A DNA stretch of 64,000 bases from JBMHDN01 sp049889355. Lineage in GTDB: Bacteria > Pseudomonadota > Alphaproteobacteria > Puniceispirillales > Puniceispirillaceae. The DNA lies in contig JBMHDN010000038.1 in the NCBI GenBank assembly GCA_049889355.1, positions 1 to 64,000 on the forward strand, written 5' to 3'. The notes below the pieces were generated by a model, which did not search any database, was not told the DNA's origin, and was given only the letters and a program-made list of their open reading frames with translations. Made by a program: the position numbers and the translations under genes. Shown piece after piece: positions 25,799 to 34,885 of this stretch (within the stretch, counting starts at the first letter, position 1; each line of letters begins with the position of its first letter).

Positions 25799-28468
25799 TT
25801 AACACGCATCTTGCAGTGCTTTTGTCACAACCTCTGATAAATCAGCGGACAGGTTGTTTTTAAGCAATGCCTCTAAGGCGGCTTTCATCTGAGATTGGCG
25901 TGTCTCCCCAAAAGCGGCAAAACGGCTCAAAGACAATGCCATACGCGCTGCGATTTGAGGGTTTTGTGTGTCCAGCCATGCTAGCTTTTCAGCCATGTAA
26001 TGATAGCCAGAGCCATCTTCTTTGTGGAACTGAACAGGGTTCCCAGCCGCAAAAACACCCAATACAGACCGCAATTTATTCGGGTTTTTGATATCAAACT
26101 GAGGATGGGTCATCAGCTGTTCAAGACGCTCAATCGTGCCGTCATAAGGTGCACTGGCTTCTGCCGCAAACCATTTTTCCAAAACAAGGGGTGCATCTGA
26201 CCAGCGCTGTTCAAAAGCAGCAAGGGCTTGTTTGCGCTCAGCCCTGTTGGTTTTGTTGAGTGCCTGTACCGCGCCAGAAGAAAGGGTCATATTTTTATCT
26301 TGTGATTGCCGAAGTGCCATTTGCGCACTATCTGGCATGTCGCCAGCCAAGGCCCAATCCAGCATCCGGTTCAAAAGCGCACGCCCGGATGAGTCTTGTG
26401 CTAAACGCTCAGCTTGCTGTAGCCGGTCATGAAGATGATTGCCAAGCCCTTTGGCCAGCTGGCCTTGCAAGGCATAGCGCGCCCAATAAATCGCCACCGG
26501 ATCAGCTGGCTTTATCGCCCCTTCAACCACCGCCTGAGACGGCAATGTCATCACACAGGCTTTGAAATCATCGCGGCTATGCTGGTCTTCTAACAAACGC
26601 ACAAAAGACGCCGCCAATGCGCTTTCAAGTTCAGCATCAGGATCAGAATTTAATCTGGTTTTCAGCGCATTCAGCAAGAGACGGTGTATTGCATCCCAGC
26701 GGTTGAATAAATCATCATCATAGCTCGCCAGATGAAGCCGCTCTTCCACGCTGAGATCATCTGCCATTTTAACAGGTGCTGAAAAACCACGCAGCAAAGA
26801 TGGGGTAGCTTTTGCCAGCTTCTGGCTATCGCGCTCATCCGCAGGCGAAATCGCAACCTCAAGCGAGGCGGCATCTAGCAAAATCACCTGCTCTGTATCA
26901 CTGGTCTCATGCTCAGATGTGGTAAAGGCAATCTTGGTCCCCATTTCATCCAAAAAGCTGAGGCGCAGCGGAATGGGCAGTGGGCCGGGCTGTGCCAGAT
27001 AAGAAATATCAGCAGCTGATTTGGGCAGATATTGCGCTAAATTCAAGCTGAAGCCTGCCACGGTATGTTTGCGCGTTACCTCAAGATGCGGGGTGCCTGC
27101 TTGTTCATACCAGCGTGCAAATAAAGAGAGATCTAGTTGATTTGCGTCAGCCATGCAGGCTTGAAAATCATCACATGTCACCGCCTTGCCATCATGACGC
27201 TGAAAATACAGATCAATGCCCTTCCGGTATCTGTCAGACCCCAGCATGGTATGCATCATCCGGATGACCTCTGCCCCTTTTTCATAAACAGTGGGGGTGT
27301 AGAAATTATTGATTTCTTGATAGCTGTCTGGCCGGATTGGGTGTGCAGTCGGGCTCGAATCCTCTGGGAACTGGATCGCTTTGAGCAGGCTGACATCTTC
27401 TACACGCTTGACCCCTGCATCATGCATATCCGCCACAAATTGCTGTTCGCGAAAGACCGTCAGCCCCTCTTTTAAAGTCAGCTGGAACCAATCGCGACAG
27501 GTCACGCGATTGCCTGACCAATTATGAAAATATTCATGCGCAATAATGGCTTCAACCCGGTTCAAATCATCATCTGTCGCGGTGTTTTCATCTGCCAGCA
27601 CAAATTTTGAATTGAAAATATTCAGGCCCTTATTTTCCATAGCGCCCATATTGAAATGACTGACTGCGACAATTTGAAATAAATCCAAATCATAGGCCAG
27701 CCCATAGGCGCGCTCATCCCATGCCATAGACCGTTTGAGCGATTCCATCGCATGGCGCGTTAAATGCGCATTGCCTTTTTCAACATAAATATGCAAGGCG
27801 ACCTCGCGCCCCTCAGCGGTGGTAAAGCTGTCTTCAACTCGCTCTAAATCGCCAGCGACAAGCGCAAACAGATAGCTCGGCTTTGGATGCGGGTCCTGCC
27901 AGCAGGCATAATGACGACCCTCTTCTAAATCGCCTGTCTCTATCAAATTGCCATTGCTGAGCAAATGCGGATATTTTCTATCCGCCTCGATACGCACATC
28001 AAAACAGCTCATCACATCCGGGCGATCTGGGAAAAAACAGATACGCCGAAAGCCTTCTGGCTCACATTGTGTACAGAGCATGTCGCCTGACAGGTATAAG
28101 CCTTCAAGCGCGGTATTGGTGTAAGGATTGCATCTGGCTTTGATGGTCAGCTCACCATTAAGAGGCAGCCCTTCAATGGTAAGCCCCTCTTCTGTCTGGT
28201 GATAATCTGAAGGTGCCATAAGAGCCCCATCAAGACATACCTCAATGAGCTCTAACGCCTGACCATGCAAAAAGACAGGCTGTGCTTCAGCCAATTTGAA
28301 TTGTAATTTAACTGTGTTTATCGCGTGATCATCAAAAATTTGAACCGTGAGCTGTGTATGCTCTATCTGTATGACAGGCGGTTGATAATCTTTGCGGAAA
28401 ATTGTGGGCTTTTGGCCTGTGGTGTGACCAGCTGACAGGGTGTCGCCTGACGATGTTATATCACGCAT
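25799..28468 (-). CDS. pepN: aminopeptidase N (M1 family)
   Basis: An 889-residue cytosolic zinc aminopeptidase. The substrate-recognition motif GAMENKGLN and the zinc site HEYFHNWSGNRVTCRDW (HEXXH, with the downstream Glu in LKEGLTVFREQ) are all present near residues 270-325. The length matches bacterial PepN (about 870-890). The start codon overlaps the gcrA stop in a TGATG arrangement, so the two are translationally coupled. That pairing links a general peptidase to a cell-cycle regulator by expression only; no functional link is implied. Confidence 0.97.
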   Translation of the reverse strand: MRDITSSGDTLSAGHTTGQKPTIFRKDYQPPVIQIEHTQLTVQIFDDHAINTVKLQFKLAEAQPVFLHGQALELIEVCLDGALMAPSDYHQTEEGLTIEGLPLNGELTIKARCNPYTNTALEGLYLSGDMLCTQCEPEGFRRICFFPDRPDVMSCFDVRIEADRKYPHLLSNGNLIETGDLEEGRHYACWQDPHPKPSYLFALVAGDLERVEDSFTTAEGREVALHIYVEKGNAHLTRHAMESLKRSMAWDERAYGLAYDLDLFQIVAVSHFNMGAMENKGLNIFNSKFVLADENTATDDDLNRVEAIIAHEYFHNWSGNRVTCRDWFQLTLKEGLTVFREQQFVADMHDAGVKRVEDVSLLKAIQFPEDSSPTAHPIRPDSYQEINNFYTPTVYEKGAEVIRMMHTMLGSDRYRKGIDLYFQRHDGKAVTCDDFQACMADANQLDLSLFARWYEQAGTPHLEVTRKHTVAGFSLNLAQYLPKSAADISYLAQPGPLPIPLRLSFLDEMGTKIAFTTSEHETSDTEQVILLDAASLEVAISPADERDSQKLAKATPSLLRGFSAPVKMADDLSVEERLHLASYDDDLFNRWDAIHRLLLNALKTRLNSDPDAELESALAASFVRLLEDQHSRDDFKACVMTLPSQAVVEGAIKPADPVAIYWARYALQGQLAKGLGNHLHDRLQQAERLAQDSSGRALLNRMLDWALAGDMPDSAQMALRQSQDKNMTLSSGAVQALNKTNRAERKQALAAFEQRWSDAPLVLEKWFAAEASAPYDGTIERLEQLMTHPQFDIKNPNKLRSVLGVFAAGNPVQFHKEDGSGYHYMAEKLAWLDTQNPQIAARMALSLSRFAAFGETRQSQMKAALEALLKNNLSADLSEVVTKALQDAC

Positions 28469-28875
28469 CAGCTGCCATCGCGGGTGTTTGAATAGGCCAT
28501 CTCACAATGTTCAGTGCAATAAGGCTTGCCCGGTTCGATTTTCTCGCCACAAAAGGAAAATTCCAGTGTTTTGGGATCGCCAGAGGGCCATGCACAAGCA
28601 TTTCGAGACCAGCTGATACGACGCAAGGCCAGCCGCAAAGGCAGCTCGCGGCTGTTCATATCAACCTGCTCCACCTTCTCTTCTTTTGGCGCGGCTTTTG
28701 CTTTACTGTTGATCGGCGACTGACGCTTTGGCAGGCCAAGACGGTGCGCTTTACCAGCAATCGCATTGCGCGTTACGCCCAGCTCTTCGCCAATCTGCGA
28801 AATCGACAGCCCTTGATCCCAGAGCTTTCTCAGTTTTTCAAGTCTTGCCTCTGTCCAGCTTGTATCTTCAGCCAT
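28468..28875 (-). CDS. gcrA: GcrA cell-cycle regulator
   Basis: A 135-residue sigma-70 cofactor restricted to alphaproteobacteria. It binds promoters containing CcrM-methylated GANTC sites and activates cell-cycle genes. The N-terminal helix-turn-helix WTEARLEKLRKLWDQGLS, then SQIGEELGVTRNAIAGKAHR, is the family signature. The C-terminal sigma-interacting region contains CAWPSGDP, CGEKIEPGKPYCTEHCEMAY with conserved cysteines. In Caulobacter GcrA activates ctrA, which is in this window at 44671. It is the first gene of a gcrA-pepN unit. Confidence 0.97.
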   Translation of the reverse strand: MAEDTSWTEARLEKLRKLWDQGLSISQIGEELGVTRNAIAGKAHRLGLPKRQSPINSKAKAAPKEEKVEQVDMNSRELPLRLALRRISWSRNACAWPSGDPKTLEFSFCGEKIEPGKPYCTEHCEMAYSNTRDGS

Positions 28876-28966
28876 TACTCACCCTTTTCATTCATACCCT
28901 CTTTTCATATAGAGGCTCAGCGGCAATTTCAATCAATCTTACACAAATTTGGCTTACCATATCACA

Positions 28967-29806
28967 TCATTCATAAGCACCGATAAACCGGGCAATCAAA
29001 TCCAGCTGATAATCCAGCATATGCCGCCCATACTGGATTTCAAACCCGCGTGAACGGGCCTGTTGTAACAACGCGGTTTCGGCTGGAATCATAATGATAT
29101 CACACACCAAACAAGATGGTTTTAATAGATCCAATTTAAAGGGCAATCTGTCGCCTTCATGTAAGCCAAGTGAGGTGGCATTAATCACAATATCAGCAGC
29201 TGATAAATCGACCTCATTGGCTGCACAATCTGAAAGTTGTGTAGTGCCGGCATGCGGGCTGATTTGGGTCAGAATTTCTGTTGCCTTTTCAGGCGTGCGA
29301 TTAGCAATGACAAGGCTTTCTATTTCGGATTGAGCCAGGGAAAGCGCAATCGCCCGCGCGGCCCCGCCTGCCCCCATCAGCACAATGTTTTTGCCAGCAA
29401 TCTGACGCCCTTCGCCTTTCAGGCCAGCCACAAAACCATGCCCATCAAAATTATCACCATAAAGCCGGCCATCTTCATCAAACCTGACCGCATTCACCGC
29501 GCCGGTTATCTGAGCCGCCAGACCCAATTCATCACATAGGCTGGCAAGTGCCAGTTTGTGCGGGATGGTCACAGCGAGACCCTTGAAATTACCCATCGCC
29601 CGCAGACCTGCCACGGTTGCGGCCAGATTATCAGGGCTTACATCTATGGGCACCATCACCTTATCAAGCTGTTTTTCTTGAAATATTTTATTGAATAACA
29701 TCGGTGCGCGCACATGATCGCTCGGATGGGCGATGGTACCATAGAGCGCGGTGGTACCCGTGATTTGACGCAAAATGGATGCGGTGGCTGACATAACGGT
29801 CTTCAT
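28967..29806 (-). CDS. shikimate dehydrogenase-like oxidoreductase (AroE paralogue, altered substrate pocket)
   Basis: A 279-residue NADP-binding protein of the AroE fold. Catalytic Lys84 (VTIPHK), Asn105 (GAVNAV) and Asp121 (NFDG) are kept, as is the Rossmann GAGGAARA (146-153). But the two serines that hold the shikimate carboxylate in AroE (motif HSKSP) are replaced by Val32 and Ala34 in HVRAP, and NTDG has become NFDG (Phe120). The family contains other members with such changes (shikimate-dehydrogenase-like, quinate or aminoshikimate enzymes). A true AroE is therefore expected elsewhere in the genome, or this enzyme has unusual binding. It has no aromatic-pathway neighbour; gcrA-pepN lies downstream. 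Confidence 0.82.
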   Translation of the reverse strand: MKTVMSATASILRQITGTTALYGTIAHPSDHVRAPMLFNKIFQEKQLDKVMVPIDVSPDNLAATVAGLRAMGNFKGLAVTIPHKLALASLCDELGLAAQITGAVNAVRFDEDGRLYGDNFDGHGFVAGLKGEGRQIAGKNIVLMGAGGAARAIALSLAQSEIESLVIANRTPEKATEILTQISPHAGTTQLSDCAANEVDLSAADIVINATSLGLHEGDRLPFKLDLLKPSCLVCDIIMIPAETALLQQARSRGFEIQYGRHMLDYQLDLIARFIGAYE

Positions 29807-30086
29807 TTCTCTATTTTAATTCACATGCAATCTGGATGCTGCAGGCGCTCGCCTTTTTCCAGCCTCAAGAATACAGCTTTGCCTTAATTTTTCCACTTTA
29901 TACCAAATTCGTGCCTTAATTAAGAAATACTGTGCCAGAAGTGGAGAGTGAGAGACGAGATTTTTCGTTCCTTCTCACTAAACAGACGAACTTGGCAGCT
30001 GGCACCTCCCCAACTCGCCCTTGATTGATAGTCTCTCTTGCTCTCCACCGCATAAAATAGATGACGGCTAGGAAAGGGCTATAAAG

Positions 30087-30536
30087 ATGAAGAATTCACA
30101 AAAATGGTTAATCGGTGGCGGGTTGATTTTGACAGGGACATTGGTTGCCGGTCTTGCCGTTGCTAAAATTGGGCATCATCACAGCTATCACCATGATGGT
30201 TATGGCGGCTATCATTATGATGATGATGAAGATGGCCGTTTTGGCAAGCATGGCCACAAAATGAAAGGTGATAGGGGCGGTAAAATCATGTCAAACCGCG
30301 CTGATTTGCTGGAAAATCTGGATATGCGCTTTAAGGCGCTGGATGCAGATGGCAATGGTCAGGTCACCGCTGAGGAATTCAATAATCCAATCCTCTCGCG
30401 CTTTGACAGCATGGATGCAGATGGCAATGGCATCATCAGCCGTGAAGAACGCCGCGCCTATAAAAAAGATATGCGCAAGAAATTCAAAGAGATGATGGAC
30501 AAGCAAGGCCAGACAGATACACCTGCCGCATCTTAA
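30087..30536 (+). CDS. exported His/Asp-rich EF-hand protein
   Basis: A 149-residue secreted or periplasmic protein. The signal peptide covers about 1-27 (MKNSQKW, hydrophobic core LIGGGLILTGTLVAGLAVA). A low-complexity stretch rich in His, Tyr, Asp and Gly follows (30-60), and then two canonical EF-hands: DADGNGQVTAEE (86-97) and DADGNGIISREE (110-121). The C-terminal helix is basic. It likely binds calcium, and possibly a transition metal through the His/Asp region. A GGAAAGGG site precedes the ATG. It ends at a terminator shared with msrB and stands alone. Confidence 0.88.
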   Translation: MKNSQKWLIGGGLILTGTLVAGLAVAKIGHHHSYHHDGYGGYHYDDDEDGRFGKHGHKMKGDRGGKIMSNRADLLENLDMRFKALDADGNGQVTAEEFNNPILSRFDSMDADGNGIISREERRAYKKDMRKKFKEMMDKQGQTDTPAAS

Positions 30537-30616
30537 AGGCAGATTATCCGACGCGTGCTAGCGCCAAACCCTCCCCCTCATGGCCTACTGCGCTTCTTTA
30601 GATAATCAGCCAAAAC

Positions 30617-30648
30617 AAAACGGGTCAGGATATCCTGACCCGTTTTTT
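30617..30648. terminator. bidirectional terminator between the EF-hand gene and msrB
   Basis: A perfect palindrome CGGGTCAGGATATCCTGACCCG flanked by an A run and a T run, so it can stop transcription from both converging genes. Confidence 0.93.
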
Positions 30649-30687
30649 ATGTCTGCATAGGGCGGCCCAAAAAAAGCGATTATGTCT

Positions 30688-31086
30688 CTATTCTTTATCT
30701 TTGAAATCAAGCGCGGCTGAATTGATGCAATAACGCATGCCTGTCGGGTGTGGCCCATCTGGAAAGACATGGCCTAAATGGGCTTCACACTCGGTGCAAT
30801 GCACCTCTGTACGGCGCATAAACAGGCTATTATCTGCTTTTTCACCGACCTTGTCGGCTGCGGCTACATCATAGAAACTTGGCCAGCCTGAACCGCTATC
30901 AAATTTTGTTTCTGAGTCAAAAAGCTCGGCCCCACAACAAATACAATGATAGCTGCCATCAGCCTTATTATCGAGCAGCGCACCTGTAAAAGGGCGTTCA
31001 GTTCCAGCCTGACGGGTGATGTAATATTGCTCTTCGGTGAGCATATCACGCCATTCAGCATCTGTTTTTGTGATTTTCGGGCTCAT
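30688..31086 (-). CDS. msrB: peptide-methionine (R)-S-oxide reductase
   Basis: A 132-residue repair enzyme that reduces R-methionine sulfoxide. The catalytic Cys120 lies in RYCINSAAL; the substrate signature GSGWPSFY is at 65-72. Structural zinc ligands are C48/C51 (CICC) and C97/C100 (CTEC), so it is the zinc-bound form. Length is normal. The start is 30 bases downstream of the large hydroxylase gene on the same strand; they could share a transcript, but no function links them. Confidence 0.97.
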   Translation of the reverse strand: MSPKITKTDAEWRDMLTEEQYYITRQAGTERPFTGALLDNKADGSYHCICCGAELFDSETKFDSGSGWPSFYDVAAADKVGEKADNSLFMRRTEVHCTECEAHLGHVFPDGPHPTGMRYCINSAALDFKDKE

Positions 31087-31116
31087 TTCTTACACTCCAA
31101 CTCAATATGCAGATGT

Positions 31117-33432
31117 TTATGCGGCGTCTTTCTTGGCTTTGACCGCCTGCCAGATATGTTGCGGTGTGGCCGGCATATCAATATGCAAAATACCCAGCGC
31201 ATCACTCACCGCTGAAATCACCGCCGGCGGCGCACCAATAGCCCCTGCCTCGCCTGACCCTTTGACCCCCATGATATTATTGAGGCATGGCGTGTTCCGG
31301 GTATAGATATCGAAAGACGGCAGATGGTCTGCGCGTGGCAGCGTATAATCCATCAGTGAGCCGGCCAAAAGCTGTCCTGCCTCATCATAAGGCATGTGCT
31401 CATAAAGCGCCTGACCCACACCTTGTGCAATACCGCCATGTATCTGGCCTTCTAAGGTGAGCGGGTTAATAACCTTACCAAAATCATCAACAACCGTATA
31501 ACGTTGGATCACCGGTACCATCGTGACTGCATCAATCTCAATCTCTGCGATGTGACAGCCATAAGGATAGCTCGCCCCTTTGGTGGCATAGCTATGGGCT
31601 AAATCAAGCGGATGCGTTTCAGCGTCTTCATCTGCCAGTTCGCGCACCAAATCTTCAATTGCGATCGTCTGATTATGGCCAGATGTTCTGAAAATACCTT
31701 CATCAAATTGTAGGTCTGATAAGTCTGTCTCTAGATAGGCTGCCGCCAGTTCCTGCGCTTTTTTCAGGATGATAGCTGCGGCCTCATAAGTGGTTGAACC
31801 CAGCACAGCCGCCATCCGGGCGCCGCCTGTTGTGCCATCTGGTGAGCGTTTTGAATCGCCTTGTTTCACGGTTATCAAATCCGCATCATAGCTCAACTGG
31901 CTAGAGAAAATTTGAGTCAAAGTTGTCTGGTGACCCTGTCCATTATCCATCTGAGAGGCATGAATGGTGACCCGGCCGTCCGCTTCAAAGACGATATCTA
32001 CACCACCATCTTTACCATTGCCGCAACTCTCTAAATACATAGCAAGGCCGATACCCCGCCATTTGCCTTGCCTAACAGATTCGGCTTTGCGGGCTGCAAA
32101 TCCGGCCCAATCTGCCTTTTCCAGCGCATCATCTAGCAATCCTGGCATATCGCCTGAATCAATCTCACCACCTTGGATCATTTTATAAGGCAACTGATCA
32201 GGCTTAATCACATTGGCATGGCGCACTGCCTGACGAGACATACCCATCTCATGGGCGATTTTATCCATCAGCCTTTCCATGATGTAATTTGCCTCAGGGC
32301 GCCCTGCGCCGCGATAGGCGTCAACCGCAGGGGTGTTTGTCACGACACCTGTTACATGCATTGCAGCGACCTGAATATCATAAATGCCGGTTAATGTGCG
32401 CGAGGTCGAGGTGGTGGGCACAAACACACCATAATTCGACAGCCAAGCACCCAGATTATTCATAATTGAGACGCGCAAAGCCTCAACCTTGCCAGTCTCT
32501 GAGACAACAGCCTCAGCGGTGGCAAAATTATCACGCCCCTGCAAATCAGATAAAAAGGCCTCAGAGCGCGCCTGTTGCCAGCGAATAGCCTGACCTGCCT
32601 TACGGGCTGCCCATGCAATGATAAGCTGTTCTGGATGCAGGAAAATCTTAAAACCAAAACCGCCGCCTACATTACCGGTGAGCACATGCACATCGTCTGT
32701 TTTCATATCAAGCGATTGCGCAATTTGCTTTGCAATACCAAGCGGGCCTTGTGTCCCTGTCCAGATTTTCAGGCCATCTGGGTTATCTGGGTCAGGCATC
32801 GCCACCATCGGGCGTGTTTCCATGGCACTTGGGGCCACACGGTTATTCACTGTATCCATGGTGATAATGCGCTTGCCAGATGATTTGGCTGCGTCAAAGA
32901 CGCTATCTGTTTCGTCAATCGCCCCAATTGCCCAGTTAAAGACCGTGTTATTTGGATATTCTGGATAAAGCTGGGGCGCATCATCACGCACAGCGGCGCG
33001 GATATCACACACCGATTCCATCGGATCAAAATCAACCTCGATCAGCTCAAGCGCATCTTGTGCCTGCTCTCTTGTTTTAGCAACCACCATCGCAACGATA
33101 TCACCTGCATAGCGGCAAATATCACGTATCATCGCCGGCTTGCTGGTTTTTGTAATCTCAGAGCCATCTTTGTTTTTGACATAATATTGGCATTGCACAT
33201 CACCAACATTATCAGCATCCAAATCGGCCTGTGCAGCAGCCAGCAACACCCCAGGGGCAGCGCGCGCTTCGGTTAAATCAAGATGCGTCAGGCGTGCATG
33301 CGCAAAAGGCGAGCGCAAAAATACAATATGGGCTGTCTGGCCTGGCAGAATATCATCTGTATATTCACCAGCGCCATAAATCAGCTTCTGGTCTTCCACA
33401 CGTGACACGGGCTGGCCAAATCCAAATTTCAT
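31117..33432 (-). CDS. xanthine dehydrogenase / CO dehydrogenase family molybdenum-binding large subunit
   Basis: A 771-residue molybdenum-hydroxylase large subunit. From the ATG at 33432 (AAGGAG site) it starts VSRVEDQKLIYGAGEYTDD, typical of the family. Cofactor motifs GNVGGGFGFK and YRGAGRPE are present, as is the C-terminal catalytic-glutamate region GVKGSGEAGAIGAPPAV. The active-site loop AYRGAGR marks the form-II/xanthine-dehydrogenase type, not the AYxCSFR of true CO dehydrogenase form I. No FAD-binding (CoxM) or 2Fe-2S (CoxS) gene lies next to it, although these normally form a three-gene operon. The substrate is unknown. Confidence 0.9.
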   Translation of the reverse strand: MKFGFGQPVSRVEDQKLIYGAGEYTDDILPGQTAHIVFLRSPFAHARLTHLDLTEARAAPGVLLAAAQADLDADNVGDVQCQYYVKNKDGSEITKTSKPAMIRDICRYAGDIVAMVVAKTREQAQDALELIEVDFDPMESVCDIRAAVRDDAPQLYPEYPNNTVFNWAIGAIDETDSVFDAAKSSGKRIITMDTVNNRVAPSAMETRPMVAMPDPDNPDGLKIWTGTQGPLGIAKQIAQSLDMKTDDVHVLTGNVGGGFGFKIFLHPEQLIIAWAARKAGQAIRWQQARSEAFLSDLQGRDNFATAEAVVSETGKVEALRVSIMNNLGAWLSNYGVFVPTTSTSRTLTGIYDIQVAAMHVTGVVTNTPAVDAYRGAGRPEANYIMERLMDKIAHEMGMSRQAVRHANVIKPDQLPYKMIQGGEIDSGDMPGLLDDALEKADWAGFAARKAESVRQGKWRGIGLAMYLESCGNGKDGGVDIVFEADGRVTIHASQMDNGQGHQTTLTQIFSSQLSYDADLITVKQGDSKRSPDGTTGGARMAAVLGSTTYEAAAIILKKAQELAAAYLETDLSDLQFDEGIFRTSGHNQTIAIEDLVRELADEDAETHPLDLAHSYATKGASYPYGCHIAEIEIDAVTMVPVIQRYTVVDDFGKVINPLTLEGQIHGGIAQGVGQALYEHMPYDEAGQLLAGSLMDYTLPRADHLPSFDIYTRNTPCLNNIMGVKGSGEAGAIGAPPAVISAVSDALGILHIDMPATPQHIWQAVKAKKDAA

Positions 33433-33514
33433 TTTTTCGCTCCTTATAGAGACCTTTAGAGATATGCAAATCCAATGTGGGGACAAGCTTGCAAAGGGTC
33501 AAGCATAGGCTTTT

Positions 33515-34144
33515 CTAATCCTGAAAATCTGTCCAGCCTGCATAAATACGACTGAATGTGGTCAACCAACACATGACGCCAAAAACAACCGCAATAACCG
33601 AGAAAAAACCGGGGAAAAGACAAGCTAAACTCAAAGCCAGGATAGTTTCAGCTCCTTCGGTCAGCCCACCAAGATAGAAAAAACTTTTCTGGGTTCTTGT
33701 GCTTTTCTTACTCTTGCCAGCTATGTCAGTTGAGCCCTGGCGTTTTGCCTCAATAATTGCATAGGCCAGAAAGCTAGAGCCAGTCCCGATAAAGCTGAAA
33801 ATCAAAAAAGCAGCCGCCAGTGCAAAATTCGGGTTGGACAGCGCAAATCCAAAAGGGATCCAGCTATAGATCAGGAAATCAGCTACAATATCCAGATACC
33901 CGCCTCTGTCAGTTGGGCCTTGCAGACGCGCCAACCCACCATCGAGGCCATCACAACACCGGTTGAGCAGGAAAAGGACTAAACCGACCGAGTAAAATTC
34001 TGCCGCGATAAAACCGCCAGCTGCTATCCCAAACCCAAAGCCTATGATGGTCATCTGATTGGCTGTGAGCCCAGCTCTGTCCAGATAAACACAAATGGCT
34101 GAAACAAAAGGCTGAAGCCTAAATTGAAGCGAGCTATCAAACAT
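33515..34144 (-). CDS. CDP-alcohol phosphatidyltransferase family protein
   Basis: A 209-residue membrane enzyme of phospholipid head-group transfer. The signature is D-G-L-D-G-G-L-A-R, then a GGYLDIVAD continuation, giving the four aspartates of the two-metal site (about residues 65-91). Five or six hydrophobic helices follow. At 209 residues it is closer to PgsA-length than to an alphaproteobacterial PssA, so the acceptor alcohol cannot be named. It starts three bases after the stop of a phosphatidylserine-decarboxylase-like gene. A psd-pssA pair is normal in alphaproteobacteria; here both members are atypical. Confidence 0.85.
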   Translation of the reverse strand: MFDSSLQFRLQPFVSAICVYLDRAGLTANQMTIIGFGFGIAAGGFIAAEFYSVGLVLFLLNRCCDGLDGGLARLQGPTDRGGYLDIVADFLIYSWIPFGFALSNPNFALAAAFLIFSFIGTGSSFLAYAIIEAKRQGSTDIAGKSKKSTRTQKSFFYLGGLTEGAETILALSLACLFPGFFSVIAVVFGVMCWLTTFSRIYAGWTDFQD

Positions 34145-34147
34145 GGC

Positions 34148-34831
34148 TTAATCGTTGAAGCGAGCCAGCAGGCTGGTGCCAGCGCGCAATGTTGCGCCCG
34201 CCTCTATCCTCAGCTTAGCCGTGTCTGGTAGGCGCAACTCCACAATGCCATGCAACAAAGTCAGCCCTGCAACCGCACCAGCATGATAGGACTGCCCCTC
34301 TGTCAAATCTGAAGCGAGATAGCGGCAATGCGGCAGGCCCCAGAAAATCATTTCAACCATCTGCCCGTTATCTTGCCTGATCTGAATATCGCGTCGCGCA
34401 TTAATGGGCAGGCTGGTTGCATCCTCATACACGCTTTCAGGCAAAGGCTGAAACGCACCATCTATACGCAAATTCTCGGTAATTTCACCAGAGACAGGCA
34501 TCAAAATAAGGTGAGAGGCATCCCAATCCATCTGACAGAATAGCCGGCTCACCTTTAATGCAGGGTCATTGGATACAGCCATGACCCGCCCGGTTAACGG
34601 TGCATAAACAAAATCGGCAGCATTTTCAGGAGATGATGCATATGCTGCCGTTTGAGAATCTGGCATCAAGCATAGGCGGCAAAGCCAGAGCCAGCCTGCA
34701 AAGCCAATTATACCCAGAGGCAGCCATAAAAGCGTCAGCACGATTACCGCAATCGCACCATAGCGCAGCGGCGCCCATGATAAATCATGAAGCAGCCTGT
34801 TTTGAATATCGCCAAAGGCAGCCATTATCAT
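34148..34831 (-). CDS. phosphatidylserine decarboxylase-like protein lacking catalytic residues
   Basis: A 227-residue protein with one N-terminal transmembrane helix (about 24-52) and a Psd-like fold. Aligning by eye to short alphaproteobacterial Psd: the ADG aspartate becomes Thr80 (APLTGRV), the histidine is kept (His107 in SHLILMPVSG), and the self-cleaving Gly-Ser in GLIRFGSRLDVFLP becomes His194-Gly195 in GLTLLHGIVELRLP. Without the serine no pyruvoyl group can form, so decarboxylase activity is not expected. The frame is intact, which argues against simple decay. It may be a structural or regulatory partner of the adjacent phosphatidyltransferase. The start (34831 or 34825) is ambiguous. 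Confidence 0.75.
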   Translation of the reverse strand: MIMAAFGDIQNRLLHDLSWAPLRYGAIAVIVLTLLWLPLGIIGFAGWLWLCRLCLMPDSQTAAYASSPENAADFVYAPLTGRVMAVSNDPALKVSRLFCQMDWDASHLILMPVSGEITENLRIDGAFQPLPESVYEDATSLPINARRDIQIRQDNGQMVEMIFWGLPHCRYLASDLTEGQSYHAGAVAGLTLLHGIVELRLPDTAKLRIEAGATLRAGTSLLARFND

Positions 34832-34885
34832 TAGCTCTTTATCACCTCAATCATCTTCGGCCTGCTCAATGCCATGAGAGCCGCC

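Noticed and set aside
29876..29935. TTAATT and TTAATTAA elements upstream of the EF-hand gene
   Set aside because: They do not have the seven-base spacing required for a CtrA box.
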